Below the pieces are notes generated by a model. The model was not told where the DNA came from and made no database searches. It saw only the letters and a list, made by a program, of their open reading frames with translations. A DNA stretch of 38,466 nt from Bradyrhizobium sp. (GTDB lineage: Bacteria > Pseudomonadota > Alphaproteobacteria > Rhizobiales > Xanthobacteraceae). Below, in pieces: positions 9,769 through 20,720 of the stretch; position 1 is the first letter of the stretch; each line of letters begins with the position of its first letter. Made by a program: the position numbers and the translations under genes. The DNA lies in contig PNLC01000004.1 of the NCBI GenBank assembly GCA_013822885.1, forward strand, positions 1 through 38,466, read 5' to 3'.

Positions 9769-10530
9769 CTACAACCCCGCGCCCCACTGCCGCGCGGTTT
9801 GCAGAATCCAGTCTCGATAGAGCGTCAGCGGTGTGACGCCCGTCATGCCACCGCAGCCTGCCGAGCCGTTCGGCCCTGTCGACCAGCTCACGACACCGAC
9901 GATCACTGGCCCGCTTTCCTGGTCCTCGAACACAGGTCCGCCGGAATCTCCGGTGCAAGCCCCTAACCCGTCGCGCGCCCCCTGTCCGATCGGATCAACC
10001 AGACGAATCTGCAGCGTGCCGGGCCTGCCGGTTGCGACCAGCGCGGCGACGCGGATCGTGCCGCCGCTCTTGCCGTCGCCGCGTACAGTTACGCCGATGC
10101 CGGCGATGGTGAAGCGGCTGCCGACGTTGATCGGGATGTTTGGTAGTCCAAGCACGGCTGGCGTCTTGCCCCTGGCCGGCGTGCCCAGTTGCAGCAGCGC
10201 GACATCGGCCGTCGCGCGATGACCCGACATGGCCTGCATGCTGAAGCCGGGATGGATCGCGACCCGTTTGACATCCTGCAATTTCGGCTGCCGGTCCGGC
10301 CCGTACTCGACGATCTTGTATTCGGCCCCGGGCGGCACGCAATGCGCCGCCGTCAGCACCAGGTTTGGTGCAATAAGAGCACCGGTACAGAAATTGCCGC
10401 GCGAGCCTACGATGGTGACGACCGAGCGTGCAACGCCTTCGGCCTGTGGCGCGCCGCCGCCGACGATGCTGTGGGCTGGAACGGACAACAGCAGGGAAAG
10501 GCCGGCGATCAGGCGAGGCAGGGTCTTCAT
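9769..10530 (-). CDS. Secreted trypsin-like serine protease (S1 family)
   Basis: Signal peptide MKTLPRLIAGLSLLLSVPAHS, IVGGG, catalytic LTAAHC, ATADVALLQL, GACTGDSGGPVF. Confidence 0.92.
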   Translation of the reverse strand: MKTLPRLIAGLSLLLSVPAHSIVGGGAPQAEGVARSVVTIVGSRGNFCTGALIAPNLVLTAAHCVPPGAEYKIVEYGPDRQPKLQDVKRVAIHPGFSMQAMSGHRATADVALLQLGTPARGKTPAVLGLPNIPINVGSRFTIAGIGVTVRGDGKSGGTIRVAALVATGRPGTLQIRLVDPIGQGARDGLGACTGDSGGPVFEDQESGPVIVGVVSWSTGPNGSAGCGGMTGVTPLTLYRDWILQTARQWGAGL

Positions 10531-10642
10531 CGCGGCAGCAATAACCCGCGCCGTGGATATCGCCAAGCGGCGGATCGGGCTGGTTCCTGCGCACATTCCG
10601 TGTTAGCCGCTGCCCCAACACATATCATTCAGGCAGGGAACG

Positions 10643-11275
10643 ATGATCGAGGCGGTAATCTGGGATTTCGGTGGGGTGCTGACCACTTCGCCGTTCGAGG
10701 CGTTTACGCGGTTCGAGACCGAGCGCGGGCTGCCCGCCGACATCATCCGGCGTACCAACGCCGCCAACCACCTGGAAAACGCCTGGGCCAAGTTCGAACG
10801 CGCCGAGGTCGACATCCACGCCTTCGACGAGTTGTTCGCGACCGAATCCCGGGTGCTGGGCGCCGAAGTTCGCGGCAGGGACGTACTCCCGCTGCTCTCT
10901 GGCGATCTGCGACCCGAAATGGTCGAGGCGCTGAAGCGCGTGAAGGCTCAATTCAAGACCGGCTGCATCACCAACAACCTGCCCGCCAACGCCATCGGCA
11001 GCCACAGCGGCCGTTCGCTCTACGTCGCCGAGGTGATGGTGCTGTTCGATCATGTCATCGAATCGGCGAAAATCGGTCTGCGCAAGCCTGATCCGCGCAT
11101 CTACCAGATGATGGTCGAGACGTTGAAGGTGAACCCGAACAACTGTGTCTATCTCGACGACCTCGGCGTCAACCTGAAGCCCGCGCGCGAGATGGGCATG
11201 ACCACGATCAAGGTGCTCAACGCCGCGCAGGCCATCACCGAGCTGGAAGCGGCAACCGGGCTGACATTGCGCTAG
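10643..11275 (+). CDS. HAD family hydrolase (HAD-IA)
   Basis: DFGGVLTTSPFEAF motif I (D-x-G variant), CITNN motif II, KPDPRIYQMM and VYLDDLGVNLKPAREMGM. Confidence 0.85.
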   Translation: MIEAVIWDFGGVLTTSPFEAFTRFETERGLPADIIRRTNAANHLENAWAKFERAEVDIHAFDELFATESRVLGAEVRGRDVLPLLSGDLRPEMVEALKRVKAQFKTGCITNNLPANAIGSHSGRSLYVAEVMVLFDHVIESAKIGLRKPDPRIYQMMVETLKVNPNNCVYLDDLGVNLKPAREMGMTTIKVLNAAQAITELEAATGLTLR

Positions 11276-11370
11276 GCGGAATACCCGAATTTGCCGGCTC
11301 CCATGAGCAAACGGCGCTTGTTCTTTGCCGGGAACGCAGGCAGAACACTCCGAAATCCCCGAATTCGGAG

Positions 11371-12327
11371 TTGAAACCCTTGGGCGACATCAGGCCTTCG
11401 GCCTCGATCGAGGCAGTGGAAATCGGACTTGCGGCGCAGGGCTACATCGCGAGCCGGCAGATCGCTACCGCGGTCTACCTGGCGCAGCAGATCGAAAAAC
11501 CCATTCTGGTCGAAGGCCCCGCCGGCGTCGGCAAGACCGAACTCGCGAAAGCGATTGCGGCATGGCGCGGGCTGAAGATGATCCGCCTGCAATGCTACGA
11601 GGGGCTCGACGAGGCCAAGGCGCTCTACGAGTGGAAATACGCCAAGCAGCTCCTGTATACGCAGATCCTCAAGGACAAGCTCGGCGAAGTGCTGGGCGGC
11701 GCGCCGACGCTCGAGGCGGCGCTGAACCAGTTGCACGATTTCGGCGACGTGTTCTTCTCCAAGGAATTCGTCGAACCGCGGCCGCTGCTGCAGGCGCTGG
11801 AGCAGCCCGCCGGCTGCGTGCTGCTGATCGACGAAATCGACAAGTCGGACGCCGAGTTCGAATCGCTGTTGCTGGAAATTCTCAGCGATTTCCAGGTTAC
11901 CATTCCGGAACTTGGGACGGTGGTCGCGGTCGCAGCGCCAACCGTGATCCTGACCTCGAATAGCGAACGCGATCTCGGCGATGCGCTGAAGCGGCGCTGC
12001 CTGCATCTTCATATCGGCTTTCCCGAACAGAAACTGGAAGAGCGGATCGTTGAAAGCCGCGTGCCCGGCATTTCTCAGACGTTACGCAAGCAGATGGTGG
12101 GGTTCATCCACGAAATCCGCACGCTCGATCTGAAGAAGCTGCCCTCGGTCAGCGAAACCATCGACTGGGCGCGCGTGCTGGTGCTGCTGCAGGCGTCCGA
12201 GCTCGGCCATGAGATGGTCAAGGATACGCTCAACGTTCTCCTGAAATACGAGGCGGATATCGAGGCCGCGAGGCCCCAGGTTTCCACCTTCATTGCCAAG
12301 GCTTCGCGTCAGAACGTCTTCGGGTGA
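11371..12327 (+). CDS. MoxR-like AAA+ ATPase (TTG start)
   Basis: Walker A LVEGPAGVGKTELAKAIA, Walker B VLLIDEIDKSD, sensor LTSNSERDLGDALKRRC. Confidence 0.9.
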   Translation: MKPLGDIRPSASIEAVEIGLAAQGYIASRQIATAVYLAQQIEKPILVEGPAGVGKTELAKAIAAWRGLKMIRLQCYEGLDEAKALYEWKYAKQLLYTQILKDKLGEVLGGAPTLEAALNQLHDFGDVFFSKEFVEPRPLLQALEQPAGCVLLIDEIDKSDAEFESLLLEILSDFQVTIPELGTVVAVAAPTVILTSNSERDLGDALKRRCLHLHIGFPEQKLEERIVESRVPGISQTLRKQMVGFIHEIRTLDLKKLPSVSETIDWARVLVLLQASELGHEMVKDTLNVLLKYEADIEAARPQVSTFIAKASRQNVFG

Positions 12328-12334
12328 CACCGAA

Positions 12335-13711
12335 ATGAGAGAGAACCTGCATCGCTTCTTTCGTGCGGCGCGGGGCGCGGGCGTGAGACTCTCGCCGGCC
12401 GAAAGCATCGACGCGATGCGCGCCGTGTCCAAGGTCGGCTTTGCCGACCGGGCGGTGCTGCTAGATACGTTCCTGCTGACGCTGGCCAAGACGCAGGATG
12501 AGAAGAAGGCGCTCGGCGACTGCTTCGACCTGTTCTTCGACCAGCCGGAGCCGCAGGCCCCGCCCGAAGACGGCAAGCCGGACGAGCAGGACCAATCAGG
12601 CTCCAGCCCCTCCTCCGATTCGTCCGAAGACAACAGCGGCGATGGCGAGCAGGCCGAAGGACTCGGGCAGCTCGCGCAGATGCTGCTGGCGCAGGACCGC
12701 AACCAGATTTCGGCTGCAATAGCCAATGCGTCGAGCGCCGCCTCCTTGTCCGACATCCGCTATTTTACCCAGCGCGGCATTTTCTCCGGGCGCATCCTCG
12801 ACCAGATGGGGATCCAGCGCCTGCGCGACGACCTCGACAATCTGACGGCGACGGACCCGGCGCTGGCGGAGCGGCTGACCAATGCGCTGGACGGGTTGCG
12901 CGGCACGGTGCGCGAGACGGTTTCGCAGGCGCTGATGCTCTACGGGCGCGAGGAAGCCGAAAACCTGCGCAACGAAATTTTGGCCAACGCGCCTCTGTCG
13001 CGGATCGAACCGCGGCAGGTCGATCAGATGCGGCGCCTGATCCGCCAGATCGCGCGCCGCCTGCGCGAACGCTACAGCAAGCCGCGCAAGCGGCAGCGCC
13101 GCGGCCATCTCGACGTGCGACGGACGATCCGGCGCAACGCGGCGTGGGGCGGAGTTCCGTTTCTCACCGCGTGGAAGCGGCGGCACCGTGACAGGCCGAA
13201 GATCGTTGCGATCTGCGACGTCTCGGGCTCTGTGGCGCGAGTTTCGGATTTCTTCCTGCTGCTGATCCACAGCCTGCACGAGGTCGTCGACGACGTCCGC
13301 TCGTTTGCCTTCTCCGGCCATTTGATCGAGGTCAGCGACATTCTGGAATCGAAATCGCCGGAAGAGGCGATGGCCGAGATCATGTCCAAGGTCGGCTTCG
13401 GTTCGTCCGACTACGGCAACTCCTTCGACGATTTCGAGCATGGCTGGATGAGCGCGATCACGCCGCAGACCACCGTGATCGTGCTCGGCGACGCCCGCAG
13501 CAACAACCTCGATCCGCGCGCGGATATTTTGCGCCGCATCGGCGAGCGGTCGAAACGGCTGGTGTGGCTCAACCCTGAAGGCCGCATGGCCTGGGGCTGG
13601 GGCGATTCCGAGATGCCGCGCTATTCGACCTTCTGCACCGTCGTTCGCCAATGCGCCACGGCAAAACAGCTCGAACGCGCGGTGTCCGATATCGTGGCGA
13701 GCTATCAGTAG
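12335..13711 (+). CDS. vWA-domain protein, CoxE-like
   Basis: [36 protein letters not shown] (MIDAS DxSGS), [14 protein letters not shown]; directly downstream of the MoxR gene. Confidence 0.88.
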   Translation: MRENLHRFFRAARGAGVRLSPAESIDAMRAVSKVGFADRAVLLDTFLLTLAKTQDEKKALGDCFDLFFDQPEPQAPPEDGKPDEQDQSGSSPSSDSSEDNSGDGEQAEGLGQLAQMLLAQDRNQISAAIANASSAASLSDIRYFTQRGIFSGRILDQMGIQRLRDDLDNLTATDPALAERLTNALDGLRGTVRETVSQALMLYGREEAENLRNEILANAPLSRIEPRQVDQMRRLIRQIARRLRERYSKPRKRQRRGHLDVRRTIRRNAAWGGVPFLTAWKRRHRDRPKIVAICDVSGSVARVSDFFLLLIHSLHEVVDDVRSFAFSGHLIEVSDILESKSPEEAMAEIMSKVGFGSSDYGNSFDDFEHGWMSAITPQTTVIVLGDARSNNLDPRADILRRIGERSKRLVWLNPEGRMAWGWGDSEMPRYSTFCTVVRQCATAKQLERAVSDIVASYQ

Positions 13712-15567
13712 TGTCGGCGCCCGCAACCCGCGACCGCGACGATACCCCCGATGCGCTTTCGGTGCTGAATTCGGTATTCGGCCTGCCGGCCTTTCGCGGC
13801 GCGCAGGAACAAATCGTCCGGCACGTGACAGACGGCGGCAACTGCCTGGTGCTGATGCCGACCGGCGGCGGCAAGTCGATGTGCTATCAATTGCCATCCT
13901 TGCTGCGCGAGGGCTGCGGCATCGTGGTCTCGCCGCTGATCGCGCTGATGCGTGACCAGGTCGCGGGGCTGCTTGAGGCCGGCGTCAACGCAGCGGCGCT
14001 GAACTCGACGCTGTCGTTTAACGAGGCCTCGGAAGTCGAGCGACGGCTGCTGGCCGGCGATCTCGACCTGCTCTACGTCGCACCTGAACGACTGCTGACG
14101 CCGCGCTGTCTTGCCCTGCTCGGCCAGGCCAAGATTGCGCTGTTTGCGATCGACGAGGCGCATTGCGTGTCGCAATGGGGGCATGATTTTCGCCCCGAAT
14201 ATATCGGCCTGTCCGTGATTGCGGAGCGCTTTCCCGACGTGCCGCGCATTGCGCTGACGGCAACGGCCGACGAAATGACGCGCAAGGAAATCGTCGCCAG
14301 GCTCGGGCTTGCCGGCGCGCCGAGCTTTGTCGCGAGTTTTGATCGCCCCAACATCCGCTACGAGATCGTCGAGAAGCAGAACGCCCCGGCCCAGCTCAAG
14401 GCCCTCATCAGCGAACGCCACGCGGGCGACGCCGGCATCGTCTATTGCCTGTCGCGCGCCAAGGTCGAGGACACCGCCGCCGCGCTGACCAAGGCCGGGA
14501 TACCCGCCCTGCCCTATCACGCCGGCCTCGATTCCAGCGTGCGCGCGCGCAACCAGGACCGCTTCATCAACGAGGACGGCGTCGTGATCGTCGCCACCAT
14601 CGCGTTCGGCATGGGCATCGACAAGCCGGACGTTCGCTTCGTTGCGCATCTCGATCTGCCGAAGAGCATCGAGGCCTATTATCAGGAAACCGGCCGTGCC
14701 GGGCGTGACGGCAAGCCCTCCAGCGCCTGGATGGCCTACGGTCTGTCCGACATCGTGCAGCAGCGCCGCATGATCGACGAGTCCACGGGATCCGACGCCT
14801 TCAAGCGCGTGTCGATCGGCAAGCTCGATGCGCTGGTGGCGCTGGCGGAAACCGCGGGCTGCCGGCGCAACCGACTGCTCGGTTATTTCGGCGAGGAGGT
14901 CACTGGCAATAATTGCGGCAACTGCGACAACTGCCTGTCGCCGCCGCAACTCCGCGACGGCAAGGTCGCTGCACAGAAGCTTCTGTCCTGCGCCTATCGC
15001 ACCGGGCAAAGATTCGGCGCCATGCACCTGATCGACGTGCTGATCGGCCGACTGACCGAGAAGGTCACCCAATTCGGCCATGACAAGCTGTCCGTGTTCG
15101 GCATCGGCCGTGAGCTCAACGAGAAGCAATGGCGCGCCGTGATCCGCCAATTGGTCGCGATGGGCCATCTGCGCGCCGACAGCGAGGCCTTCAACGCGCT
15201 GAAGCTGACCGAGAGCGCGCGCGGAGTCCTGAAGGGCGAGACCGAAATCATGCTGCGCGAGGCGGCACCTGGCACGCGCGTCCGTGCCAGCCGCGACAAG
15301 TCAAGGCGCGGCGATCTGGCGCCGCGCGCCGAGACGAAGCCCGGCGATGCGCCCCTGCAGGCCGCGCTGCGGGCATGGCGCTCCGAAATCGCGCGCCAGC
15401 GCAACGTGCCGGCCTATGTCGTGCTGCACGATTCCACCATCGACGGCATCGCTGCCGCGCGACCCGCAACGCTCAACGAACTGCGCAACATTCCCGGCAT
15501 CGGCGACAAGAAGCTCGAACACTATGGGGATGAGTTGATCGCGCTGGTGCGAACTGCCGAGACCTGA
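13711..15567 (+). CDS. recQ: ATP-dependent DNA helicase RecQ (GTG start)
   Basis: [90 protein letters not shown], zinc-binding CGNCDNC, C-terminal HRDC; GTG overlaps the preceding stop. Confidence 0.95.
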   Translation: MSAPATRDRDDTPDALSVLNSVFGLPAFRGAQEQIVRHVTDGGNCLVLMPTGGGKSMCYQLPSLLREGCGIVVSPLIALMRDQVAGLLEAGVNAAALNSTLSFNEASEVERRLLAGDLDLLYVAPERLLTPRCLALLGQAKIALFAIDEAHCVSQWGHDFRPEYIGLSVIAERFPDVPRIALTATADEMTRKEIVARLGLAGAPSFVASFDRPNIRYEIVEKQNAPAQLKALISERHAGDAGIVYCLSRAKVEDTAAALTKAGIPALPYHAGLDSSVRARNQDRFINEDGVVIVATIAFGMGIDKPDVRFVAHLDLPKSIEAYYQETGRAGRDGKPSSAWMAYGLSDIVQQRRMIDESTGSDAFKRVSIGKLDALVALAETAGCRRNRLLGYFGEEVTGNNCGNCDNCLSPPQLRDGKVAAQKLLSCAYRTGQRFGAMHLIDVLIGRLTEKVTQFGHDKLSVFGIGRELNEKQWRAVIRQLVAMGHLRADSEAFNALKLTESARGVLKGETEIMLREAAPGTRVRASRDKSRRGDLAPRAETKPGDAPLQAALRAWRSEIARQRNVPAYVVLHDSTIDGIAAARPATLNELRNIPGIGDKKLEHYGDELIALVRTAET

Positions 15568-15578
15568 GCCGCGCCGCG

Positions 15579-16598
15579 TCATCCGTTACGGAAAGTATAA
15601 CCGTATCCATTGATCGCCGGCGCCCCGCCGAGATGGGCGTAGAGAACTTTCGATCCCGCGGGGAAATAGCCCCTGTTCACGAGATCGATCATGCCCTGCA
15701 TGGATTTTCCCTCGTAGACGGGATCGGTGATCATGCCTTCGAGACGCGCGCACAGCCGAATGGCTTGCTTGGTCTCCTCCGAGGGAACGCCGTAAGCGGG
15801 ATAGGCGTAGTCTTCGATGAGGACGACATCGTCCTCGACGATCTCCTGACCCAGTTCGACGAGACCGGCGGTGTTGCGGGCGATATCGAGCACCTGTGCC
15901 TTGGTCTGGGCCGGCGTGAACGATGCGTCGATGCCGATCACCTTGCGCGCACGGCCGTCCTTGGCAAAGCCCACCAGCATGCCGGCATGGGTGGAACCGG
16001 TAACGGTGCAGACGATGATGTAGTCGAAGGCGAAGCCGAGTTCCTTCTCCTGCGCCCTGACCTCTTCGGCGAAGCCGACATAGCCGAGCCCGCCATATTT
16101 GTGCACGGAAGCGCCCGCCGGGATCGCATAGGGCTTGCCGCCCTTTGCCTTCACATCCGCAATCGCGTCTTCCCAGCTTTGGCGGATGCCGATGTCAAAA
16201 CCTTCGTCCACCATCTGGACATCGGCGCCCATGACGCGGCTGAGCAGGATATTGCCGACGCGGTCATAGACAGCGTCCTCGTGCGGCACCCAGCTTTCCT
16301 GCACCAGGCGGCACTTCATCCCGATCTTGGCTGCTACCGCTGCAACCATCCTGGTGTGGTTGGACTGCACGCCGCCGATCGAGACCAGCGTATCCGCGTT
16401 GGAGGCAATCGCGTCGGGGATGATGTATTCGAGCTTGCGCAGCTTGTTGCCGCCGAACGCAAGACCCGAGTTGCAGTCCTCGCGCTTGGCGTAGAGCTCC
16501 ACCTTGCCGCCGAGATGGCGCGTCAGCCGCTCCAGCTTCTCGATATGGGTCGGCCCGAACGTGAGCGGATAGCGCTCGAATTTCTCCAGCATGGTCAT
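15579..16598 (-). CDS. acdS: 1-aminocyclopropane-1-carboxylate (ACC) deaminase
   Basis: PLP-lysine region [49 protein letters not shown] and [14 protein letters not shown], as in true ACC deaminases. Confidence 0.93.
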   Translation of the reverse strand: MTMLEKFERYPLTFGPTHIEKLERLTRHLGGKVELYAKREDCNSGLAFGGNKLRKLEYIIPDAIASNADTLVSIGGVQSNHTRMVAAVAAKIGMKCRLVQESWVPHEDAVYDRVGNILLSRVMGADVQMVDEGFDIGIRQSWEDAIADVKAKGGKPYAIPAGASVHKYGGLGYVGFAEEVRAQEKELGFAFDYIIVCTVTGSTHAGMLVGFAKDGRARKVIGIDASFTPAQTKAQVLDIARNTAGLVELGQEIVEDDVVLIEDYAYPAYGVPSEETKQAIRLCARLEGMITDPVYEGKSMQGMIDLVNRGYFPAGSKVLYAHLGGAPAINGYGYTFRNG

Positions 16599-16662
16599 CC
16601 CCGTTGATAGTCACGATTTCGGGGAATGGCCTAGCACCGGCCATTGGAAAGGTGCTCTCCAA

Positions 16663-16696
16663 ACTAGCGCATGAACTTCAATGATATTGCGCTAGT
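16663..16696. promoter_or_regulatory. Candidate AcdR/Lrp operator in the acdS-acdR divergent intergenic region
   Basis: Perfect 9-bp inverted repeat ACTAGCGCA (16663-16671) / TGCGCTAGT (16688-16696), spacer contains TGAACTTCA. Confidence 0.5.
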
Positions 16697-16753
16697 GCGG
16701 CATTTCATTGAGTATTTCATCCACTATTCCGCCTTTTCAAGAAAGATCCTTTC

Positions 16754-17218
16754 ATGGCTGGCCGGCTTGATCGTGTCGACCTTAAGATATTGCGTTTGCT
16801 GCAGAATAGCGGCCGGCTGACCAATGCGGAGCTGGCCGAAATGGTCGGCGTCAGCGCCGCAACCTGCCACCGGCGGACCCAACGCCTGTTCGATGAGGGC
16901 TACATCAGCCAGGTGCGAGCAATGGTCGCGCCGCGCAAGGTCGGCAAGGGGGCACTGGTCATGGTCGGGGTGGTGCTCGACCGGTCCACGCCGGAAAGCT
17001 TTGCGGCGTTCGAGCGGGCGATCGCGCAGCTCAGATTCGTGCTCGATTGTCACCTTGTGGCCGGCGATTTCGATTATTTCCTCAAGATCCGCGTCGGCGA
17101 CATGGAGGACTTCAATCGCATCCACGGCGAGCAGCTGATCGCGTTGCCCGGCGTCCGCCAGACCCGGACCTTTTTCGTCATGAAGGAAGTGGTCGATAAC
17201 GCGCCGCTCGATTTCTGA
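16754..17218 (+). CDS. acdR: Lrp/AsnC family transcriptional regulator, probable AcdR
   Basis: LDRVDLKILRLLQNSGRLTNAELAEMVGVSAATCHRRTQRLFDEGYI, C-terminal RAM domain; divergent from acdS. Confidence 0.88.
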   Translation: MAGRLDRVDLKILRLLQNSGRLTNAELAEMVGVSAATCHRRTQRLFDEGYISQVRAMVAPRKVGKGALVMVGVVLDRSTPESFAAFERAIAQLRFVLDCHLVAGDFDYFLKIRVGDMEDFNRIHGEQLIALPGVRQTRTFFVMKEVVDNAPLDF

Positions 17219-17301
17219 TGGCCTTCGTCACCACAAAACCGGCGCACTCTTGTCCTGATGCTCGTCCGGAACCCTGCGAGACTCTGGTCACACAGCGCCC
17301 G

Positions 17302-17892
17302 ATGTCCTATCAACCTGAAATGACCACGCGACCCTTGCAGGCTCTGGCCCTTGCCATCCCTCTCATTGCGATGCCGGCCTTTGCCTCGGACGAGCTTCAG
17401 CGGCAGCAACCCGATACCATCATCTTCGCGATGATGTCGGGCAAGTGCCGGACGCTCAAGGTCGCCGGGCGGGATCTTCCCTGCCGGGCCGTAGCTTTCT
17501 TCCAGACCGAAGAAGGCAGGGCAAATTTCACCGTCGCGATCAATGACCCCAAGGACGACAGCCACATCATCACGTTTTCCGGCGACAACGGGCGCAGGCC
17601 AGACGCCAACGTCTACGAGTTGCCGATTGACCGGATGCTGCTGAAATCCAAGGACCGTCCGAAGGCCGATGGCCTGCCGGTGCCGTCGATCGAACCGGCC
17701 ACCGGCCTCTGCAAGCAGGTCGGGAATTTCGTGACGCTGGAGCTTACCAGCATTTCGTGCACCGCCGTCGACAGGAACGGCAAGAGTTACGAACTGCAGT
17801 ACCAATCCGACGGCACGCCGATGGCGGTGCGCCGCATCAAGCGGATGCGCGTCGGCAGCCCGGCGGTGTCGCCGTTCGACGATGTGAAATGA
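17302..17892 (+). CDS. Putative exported protein of unknown function
   Basis: Signal-peptide-like LQALALAIPLIAMPAFASDE; no family recognised; start uncertain. Confidence 0.6.
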   Translation: MSYQPEMTTRPLQALALAIPLIAMPAFASDELQRQQPDTIIFAMMSGKCRTLKVAGRDLPCRAVAFFQTEEGRANFTVAINDPKDDSHIITFSGDNGRRPDANVYELPIDRMLLKSKDRPKADGLPVPSIEPATGLCKQVGNFVTLELTSISCTAVDRNGKSYELQYQSDGTPMAVRRIKRMRVGSPAVSPFDDVK

Positions 17893-17917
17893 AAAGGCCT
17901 TCCGATCATACCCGAAA

Positions 17918-18169
17918 CTAGCGCACGGCCTTCGGCGGCAGAACGGCCGCCGCTACGTCGAACGCTATCCCCCATCGCGGTCGTTCTTCCTCGACACCGG
18001 GTACGATAATTTGCACGCCACCACCGTCGCTGACGGTGTAGGATGCGGCCAGTGCGGCGGCTTCGAGCGCGGCACCTCGCGAGTCGTAGACACCGCCGAT
18101 CTTGACGTTGTCGGCGAAAACCGACCAGCCGAGCGGCGCCTTTACGACTTCGAAGACCGACTTCTCCAT
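17918..18169 (-). CDS. Small conserved-looking hypothetical protein
   Basis: 83 aa ORF, composition consistent with a small globular protein; tandem with the next ORF. Confidence 0.5.
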   Translation of the reverse strand: MEKSVFEVVKAPLGWSVFADNVKIGGVYDSRGAALEAAALAASYTVSDGGGVQIIVPGVEEERPRWGIAFDVAAAVLPPKAVR

Positions 18170-18173
18170 CTGC

Positions 18174-18383
18174 TCACCTGTAGCGTTTTTGTCCCTCGCC
18201 CACGCGGCGAATCCGGATCGTGGAAGTTACGCGACGCCGGGCCGGACGGTCCCGATCGACGGCCTTCGCCCCATCGACCACCCGCAACGCGGCCAACGCT
18301 CCCTCGAGCGGAGGCAGCGCGATTTCCTTGCGCACGGCATCGATCATCTGGTCGAACTCAACTTCGCTCATCGCACGCTCCAT
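18174..18383 (-). CDS. Small hypothetical protein
   Basis: 69 aa ORF ending 4 bp before the next minus-strand ORF; could be co-transcribed. Confidence 0.35.
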   Translation of the reverse strand: MERAMSEVEFDQMIDAVRKEIALPPLEGALAALRVVDGAKAVDRDRPARRRVTSTIRIRRVGEGQKRYR

Positions 18384-18640
18384 TGCACCGGGCGGGAGAT
18401 CAGGCTCCGCCAGGGTGATAAAAAGGGACCGCGCTTGCTACAGATCGCCACGCAAGTTTGTTGTTTGAAAGCTCGCCCGCAGTCGCTTCGGTGGCAAAAT
18501 GGGGTCGAAATCGGGGACGATCGAACAGCTTCCTGGAACCGGCTGCGCCTTGATGATCCCTGGCGACACCCTGAAGCGGCGGGGCTTGGCCCAGCTTGCC
18601 CCTTGCATGCTAGATTCAGCAGCGAATCAGGAGAGTTAGC

Positions 18641-18940
18641 ATGCCGGTAGACAGCGACAGCGCCATTGCGTGGCACCGCGCCCAGCTCAGGAAGCTTCGC
18701 GAGACCTTGAAGGATTTCGAGTCCAACAGGTTCGCGTTGGGCCAGCAGGCGCAATCGCCCGCGACCGGCCAAACGCAGAAAGCGATCGCGGAACTGCAGC
18801 AGAAGATCAGGCAGTCCCAGCACATCGTCGCTGCCTATGAGCGGCAGACCCGGCGCCCGCTTGCGACCGACCAGCGAAGCCTCGCCAGCGTCAGCTGGAG
18901 CAGCTGGAACGCCCAAGCTGCTCACGCCCGCACGAGGTAA
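18641..18940 (+). CDS. Small hypothetical protein with a predicted helical/coiled region
   Basis: 99 aa, AWHRAQLRKLRETLKDFESNRFALG...KAIAELQQKIRQSQHIVAAYE. Confidence 0.55.
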   Translation: MPVDSDSAIAWHRAQLRKLRETLKDFESNRFALGQQAQSPATGQTQKAIAELQQKIRQSQHIVAAYERQTRRPLATDQRSLASVSWSSWNAQAAHARTR

Positions 18941-20645
18941 CCCGAGGCCGCGGTGTCGGCCGGCGAACACAGACCTACGCCAAGCGGAATGTTACGTACG
19001 GACCCAAGACCCTGCGGTTCCCGGTGCGCCACGATAACGAATGTCGTATTCGGCAATTCGGCCCGCAGCAAAGACATCACCTGCTTTTCGGTTTCAAGGT
19101 CGAGCGCGCTGGTGGCCTCGTCGAGAAATGCCCAATCCGGCCTGGCCAGTATCAGCCGTACCAGCGCAAGGCGCTGTTGTTCGCCGACGGAAAGATCAGC
19201 GGCGCTTTCGTTTCCAGCGTCGAGCCTGTGCCCGAGCCCCGTCTTGCGGAGCAGGCCTTCGATCGCGCCGGGTGCCACGCTGCCCGGTTCAGACGGATAG
19301 GCGGCAGCGGCAACGAGCGGCGCCAGCGGCATGTACACCTGCTGTGGCATGAAGCACAGATGCCCGTCCGGAAACTCGATGCGGCCTTCGCTGAACGTCC
19401 ATAAGCCCGCGAGCGCCTTCAGCAGGGTGCTCTTGCCAAGTCCTGACGTCCCGCTGAGCCAGACAGTGTCGCCCTTGTTGATCGCAAGATTGCCGATCCG
19501 GAGCAATGGACGCTTGTCCGGCGTGAAAATCGACACCTCATGCATCCGCAACACGCCGTCCGATGACCGCGTTCTCGCCAGCGGGCGTTCGAGACCCCCG
19601 ACGCTGTCGATCTCGTCGAGAAATCGCTGAATCCGCTTTGTCGTCGCGACAAGGTCGGAGACGAATTTGTAGTTGAAAACAAACCACGACAGTGTCGTTA
19701 CCACGTTCTGGAAAGCCGACGCGACCTGCATCAGACCGCCGAGCGTTACCTTGCCGGCGAGAAAGGCAGGCAGCGCAATGAACATCGGGATTCTAAGGAC
19801 GGTTTGGAAATACGGCCGCTGGAACAGGCCGTAAATGAACTCACGGGCGATTACCCTGCGCCAGTTGCCGACCAGCGCCTGAAAGCGATGATCCAGGACG
19901 CGTCTTTCGCTTAGCTCACCGCCCGACAATGCGACGGCAGCCGCGTTCTCCCGCAGTCGCATCAAGGCGAACCGAAAATCCGCCTCGCGTTTTTGTTGCT
20001 CCGCAAGCAGGCCCGGCATCTGACGGCCAAGGGCATGCGTCAGCCCGGTCGCTATCGCCACGTAGATCGGAGCCGCCCAGACCATGTAGCGGGGAATCTC
20101 GAATGCGATCCCGAACAGTTCGAACGAAAGCGGAAAAGTGGAGAGTTGCCAGAGCAGCGTGACGAAGGAAACGAGCCCGATCAGGCTCATCAGGAAGTCC
20201 AGCACTTTCGTCAGGATTGACTCGACGAATTCGCGACAGTCCTCCGCAATGCGCTGGTCCGGATTGTCGATGCTGCGCCGCCGAGAGACGGCTGCAGAAA
20301 CCAGTACGCCTTGGCCGGCAGCCATTTGTCGAGCACCGCATCCGTCAACCTTCGCCGCCAGCGGATCTGAAGGTGTTGCCGGGCAAATGACCCGACCAGA
20401 TACAGGCCCGCCGAGGTTCCGATCAGGACGGCGAAAATTCCGACCTGCGTCACGGCCGCGGGTGCATCGAGGCGCTGCAACGCGTTGTAGAAATCCGCAC
20501 TCCACTGGGTCAGCCGCAGGGTGATCTGGATGCTGGCAATCTGGCAGCCGATGATGAAGGCAAGCAGGGCAAAGCCTGCCCAGCGAAAAGGTCCGCCAGC
20601 GGCCATGCGGAGCAGCCGCCAGATCGCGTTCGGGATCCTGCGCAT
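18922..20645 (-). pseudogene. SbmA/BacA-like ABC transporter (fused permease and ATPase) with an apparent frameshift near 20265-20295
   Basis: N-terminal part in ORF 20211..20645 (MRRIPNAIWRLLRMAAGG...KWLPAKAYWFLQPS) continues in another frame in ORF 18922..20505 (IDNPDQRIAEDCREFVESILTKVL...), with Walker A SGTSGLGKSTLLKALAGLW, LSVGEQQRLALVRL, and Walker B WAFLDEATSALD. Confidence 0.8.
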
Positions 20646-20720
20646 TCGATCAGTTTGACCTTCTCAACGGCGGACAGGACGGGAGATCGTCCTGCGCCGC
20701 ACATTCCCCGAAACCGCGAT

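Noticed and set aside
11371-13711. MoxR/CoxE pair as part of a CO dehydrogenase cluster
   Set aside because: No coxM/S/L or other molybdenum hydroxylase genes are seen in the window, so this assignment is not supported.
12596-15168. Long minus-strand ORFs (433 aa and 487 aa)
   Set aside because: Antisense to the CoxE-like and recQ genes; no recognisable domains, codon-bias artefacts.
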